Assembly (NCBI RefSeq): GCF_026627505.1
Contig: NZ_JAPNLK010000052.1
Span: 1 to 35,053 of the forward strand
Source of the DNA: Streptomyces sp. H27-H5
GTDB taxonomy: Bacteria; Actinomycetota; Actinomycetes; Streptomycetales; Streptomycetaceae
Length of the DNA: 35,053 bases
Direction of reading: 5' to 3'
The notes below the pieces were generated by a model, which was not told the DNA's origin, did no database searches, and saw only the letters and a list, made by a program, of their open reading frames with translations. Below, one piece after another: positions 32,262 through 35,053 of this stretch (position 1 is the first letter of the stretch; the number at the start of each line of letters is the position of its first letter). A program made the position numbers and the translations under genes.

Positions 32262-34906
32262 TGAGGGCCTGCCTTCTGTCGTACGGAGGGGTCGACCGGT
32301 CGATCGAACGAGTGAGGGGGAGAGGGGGATGCGGGGGACGGGGCGGGCGCGGGAGGGCCGGTCCCTTCCTCGCCGTCCACCGTGACACGCGAGGGAGTGC
32401 GTTCCCCGGGCACCGCTCGCAGGGTGAGCACCATGGTCAGCCCGCCGCCGGGGGTGTCCTCCACGTCGAGGGTGCCGTCCATGGCCTCCGCGAAACCGCG
32501 GGCGACGGCCAGGCCGAGGCCCACCCCGGCGCCCCGGGGGGAGTCCCCGTACCGCTGGAAGGGGGCGAAGATCCGGTCCTTCGCCTCGTCGGGCACCCCG
32601 GGGCCGCGGTCCACGACCCGTACCTCGACCCGGTCGCCGAGGAAGCTGGCCGCGACCAGCACCCGCTCCCCCGCCGGGCTGTACTTCACGGCGTTCTCCA
32701 CCACGTTGGCGACGGACCGCTCCAGCAGCCCCGGGTCCACGGCGACCATCGGCAGGGTCTCGGGGATGTCCAGCACCACGCTGTCCTCCGGTACGCCGCC
32801 CAGCGCCATCGGGACCACCTCGTCGAGGTCGATCTCGCGGATCAGGGGGGTGACCGTGCCGGTCTGGAGGCGAGACATGTCGAGCAGGTTGCCGACGAGG
32901 TGGTCGAGCCGGTCGGCGCCGTCCTCGATGCCTTCGAGGAGTTCGGCCCGGTCCTCTTCGGACCATTCGACGTCGTCGGAGCGCAGCGAGCTGACCGACG
33001 CCTTGATGGAGGCCAGGGGTGTGCGCAGGTCGTGGCTGACGGCGGCCAGCAGCGCGGTCCGGATGCGGTTGCCCTCGGCCATCCGGCGGGCCTCCTCGGC
33101 CTGTCCGACCAGGCGCTGCCGGTCCAGGACCACGGCGGCCTGGGCGGCGAAGGCGCCGAGCACCCGGCGGTCCTCGGCGGGCAGTACGCGCCCCGACAGG
33201 GCCAGCGCCATGTGGTCCCCGATCGGCATGTCCACGTCCGCGTCCTCGGGCCGGGCCGCGGGACGCGGGCCCACGCTGCCGGCCGGGGACCAGGGCTCGA
33301 CGTCGCTCTCCCGCTCCAGCAGGGCCACCGATTCCATGGCGAAGGTCTCGCGCACCCTTTCCAGCAGCGCGTCCAGGGTGGTCTCGCCGCGCAGGACGCT
33401 GCCCGCGAGGAAGGAGAGGATCTCGGACTCGGCGCGCAGCCGGGCCGCCTGTTGGGTCCGTCGGGCGGCGACGTCCACGACGGAGGCGACGGCGACGGCC
33501 ACCCCGAAGAAGACCGAGATGGCGACGATGTTCTTGGGGTCGGAGACCGTGAACCGGTGCACGGGCGGCGCGAAGAAGTAGTTCAGCAGCAGTGAGCCGA
33601 AGGCCGCCGACGCCAGCGCGGGCACGAGTCCGCCCAGCAGCGCGGCGGCCACGGTCAGGGCCAGGAACAGCAGCATCTCGTTGGCGAGGCCGGGGTCGCC
33701 GTCGATGTTGGCGAGGACGAGGGCGAGGAGGGCGGGGCAGAGCACGCCGACGACCCAGCCGGCCACGATCCGGGGTCGCCCGAGTCGGGCGGCGGTGCGG
33801 ACCACGGGCAGTCCGCGCCCCTTGGCGACCTCCTCGTGCGTGACGATGTGGACGTCGAGGTCGGGCCCGGATTCCCGGGCCACGGTGACGCCCACGCCCG
33901 GCCCGAAGACGTACTGCCAGGTCTTGCGGCGGCTGGAGCCGAGGACGATCTGAGTGGCGTTGACCCCACGGGCGAAGGCGAGCAGGGCGTCGGGGATGTT
34001 GTCGCCGATGACGTGGTGGAACGTTCCTCCGAGGTCTTCCACCAGGGTCCGCTGGACCGCGAGCTCCTTCGGCGAGGCCGCGGTCAGCCCGTCGCTGCGC
34101 GCGATGTAGACGGCCAGGATCTCGCTGCCCGAGCCCTTGGCCGCCATCCGGGAGGCGCGCCGGATCAGGGTGCGGCCCTCCGGCCCGCCGGTGAGACCGA
34201 CGACGATCCGTTCGCGGGCCTGCCAGGTGGAGCGGATGTCGTGCTCGCCCCGGTACTGCTGGAGGTACTCGTCGGCCCGGTCGGCCACCCACAGCAGCGC
34301 GAGTTCGCGCAGGGCGGTGAGGTTGCCGGGGCGGAAGTAGTTCGACAGGGCCGCGTCGACCTTGTCGGACGTGTATATGTTGCCGTGCGCCATGCGGCGG
34401 CGCAGGGCCTGCGGGGACATGTCGACCAGCTCGATCTGGTCGGCCCGCCGGACCACCTCGTCGGGTACGGTCTCCCGCTGGCGGACGCCGGTGATCGACT
34501 CGACCACGTCCCCGAGGGACTCCAGGTGCTGGATGTTCACGGTGGACACGACGTCGATGCCCGCGCGGAGCAGTTCCTCCACGTCCTGCCAGCGCTTGGC
34601 GTTGCGGGAGCCCGGCACGTTGGTGTGCGCGAGTTCGTCCACCAGTGCCACGGCGGGTCCGCGGGCCAGCAGCGCGTCCACGTCCATCTCCGTGAACCCG
34701 GCGCCCCGGTAGGTCAACTCCCTGCGCGGCACCTGTTCCAGTCCGTGCAGCATGACCTCGGTGCGCGGCCGGCCGTGGTGCTCGACGAAGCCGACGACGC
34801 AGTCGCCGCCGCGCTCCACCCGACGGTGGCCCTCGGAGAGCATGGCGTACGTCTTGCCCACACCGGGTGCCGCGCCGAGGTATATCCGTAGCTTGCCGCG
34901 TCCCAT
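32258..34906 (-). CDS. kdpD: KdpD-type osmosensitive potassium sensor histidine kinase
   Basis: An 882-residue sensor kinase. The N-terminal KdpD domain (1-210) has a Walker-like P-loop GAAPGVGKTYAM (about 9-20) and VDELAHTNVPGSRNAKRWQD. A USP-like domain follows (about 235-355; RIVVGLTGGPEGRTLIRRAS, IVLGSSRRKTWQY). Four clustered membrane spans (DUF4118, about 380-485) come next, then a GAF-like region (about 500-610). The HisKA domain has the phospho-acceptor His625 in AVSHDLRTPLASIKAS, and the HATPase has NVVENAVKYSPAG, DRGPGVP and GVGLGLAV. The Pro/Ser-rich C-terminal tail is unusual but typical of streptomycetes. ATG 34906 (MGRGKLRIYLGAAPG) is preferred; a GTG at 34939 would add 11 residues. 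Confidence 0.93.
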
Positions 34907-35008
34907 GCGCCCATTCTCGGGGACGTCCCCGCAGTTCACGCGCCGATGTGCGGCGATGGGCGCATCCCTGACGGATCCCTGACGCGTCGGCCGGGAACGG
35001 CGGTGGGG

Positions 35009-35021
35009 CCCCCCCCCCCCC
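35009..35021. repeat. Run of 13 C followed by GGGGG
   Basis: An uninterrupted C13 tract, preceded by GGGG and followed by GGGGG, in the spacer before kdpD. Such runs are prone to slippage and to sequencing error, so the exact length is doubtful. With its flanks it could fold into a G:C hairpin ending the upstream gene. Confidence 0.85.
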
Positions 35022-35032
35022 GGGGGCCGGCC

Positions 35033-35053
35033 TCAGCCGGCGGCGGGCACCTT
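35033..35053 (-). CDS. C-terminal end of a further minus-strand gene, possibly kdpC
   Basis: Reading inward from the right edge, the minus strand gives K-V-P-A-A-G followed by TGA at 35035-35033. Seven codons are far too few to identify a protein. The only reason to suggest kdpC is that kdpABC usually precedes kdpDE in this orientation. It may equally be a chance reading. Confidence 0.25.
   Translation of the reverse strand, partial: KVPAAG

Overview
The window is high-GC DNA with strongly G/C-biased third codon positions, GTG starts, ATGA/GTGA stop-start overlaps and gene families typical of Streptomyces or a close actinomycete. No rRNA, tRNA, CRISPR array or complete mobile element was found. 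It splits into a plant cell-wall sugar locus (about 1-24.7 kb) and a potassium/housekeeping block (about 25.2-35 kb).

Region 1 (1-4.9 kb, all minus strand) holds a GH74 xyloglucanase, a bacterial expansin, a SigE-family ECF sigma factor and a membrane protein that starts inside the sigma stop codon and runs off the left edge. The xyloglucanase and the expansin share an almost identical promoter-like element (GCGGCAACCTTTTC, nine bases, GGCNACTGA), so the sigma factor probably serves both. A run of about 1.3 kb without a convincing gene follows (4.88-6.17 kb).

Region 2 (6.2-17.35 kb, plus strand) is an L-arabinose catabolic locus: a LacI-family regulator, a four-gene CUT2 ABC importer (binding protein, twin-domain ATPase, two permeases; YtfQ/YtfR/YtfT/YjfF type), araB, araD, araA and an aldose 1-epimerase. 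Facing it (17.7-21.7 kb, minus strand) is a second CUT2 importer of the ChvE-MmsA-MmsB (GguAB/XylFGH) type. A decayed GH43 arabinanase fragment and a strong hairpin lie between the converging operons. To the right are a frameshifted and internally deleted GH43-CBM13 pseudogene and an intact CBM13-GH62 arabinofuranosidase. The picture is extracellular release of arabinose from arabinoxylan or arabinan, loosening of cellulose/xyloglucan, import, and isomerase-kinase-epimerase conversion to D-xylulose 5-phosphate.

Five near-identical operators built on TGTGAGCGTTAACA tie these parts together. They lie before the first importer, before araB, twice between the second importer and the GH43 relic, and unexpectedly just upstream of the ECF sigma gene. 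This suggests a two-tier circuit: pentose sensing by the LacI-type repressor controls the sigma factor, and the sigma factor drives the expansin and xyloglucanase.

Region 3 (25.2-35 kb) is a core actinobacterial block: a TrmA/RumA-like RNA methyltransferase, a KimA-like APC potassium permease, two TrkA (CeoB/CeoC) RCK proteins, a DUF3159 membrane protein, an OB-fold protein, and the KdpE/KdpD two-component pair. The right edge shows the last codons of one more minus-strand gene, possibly kdpC.
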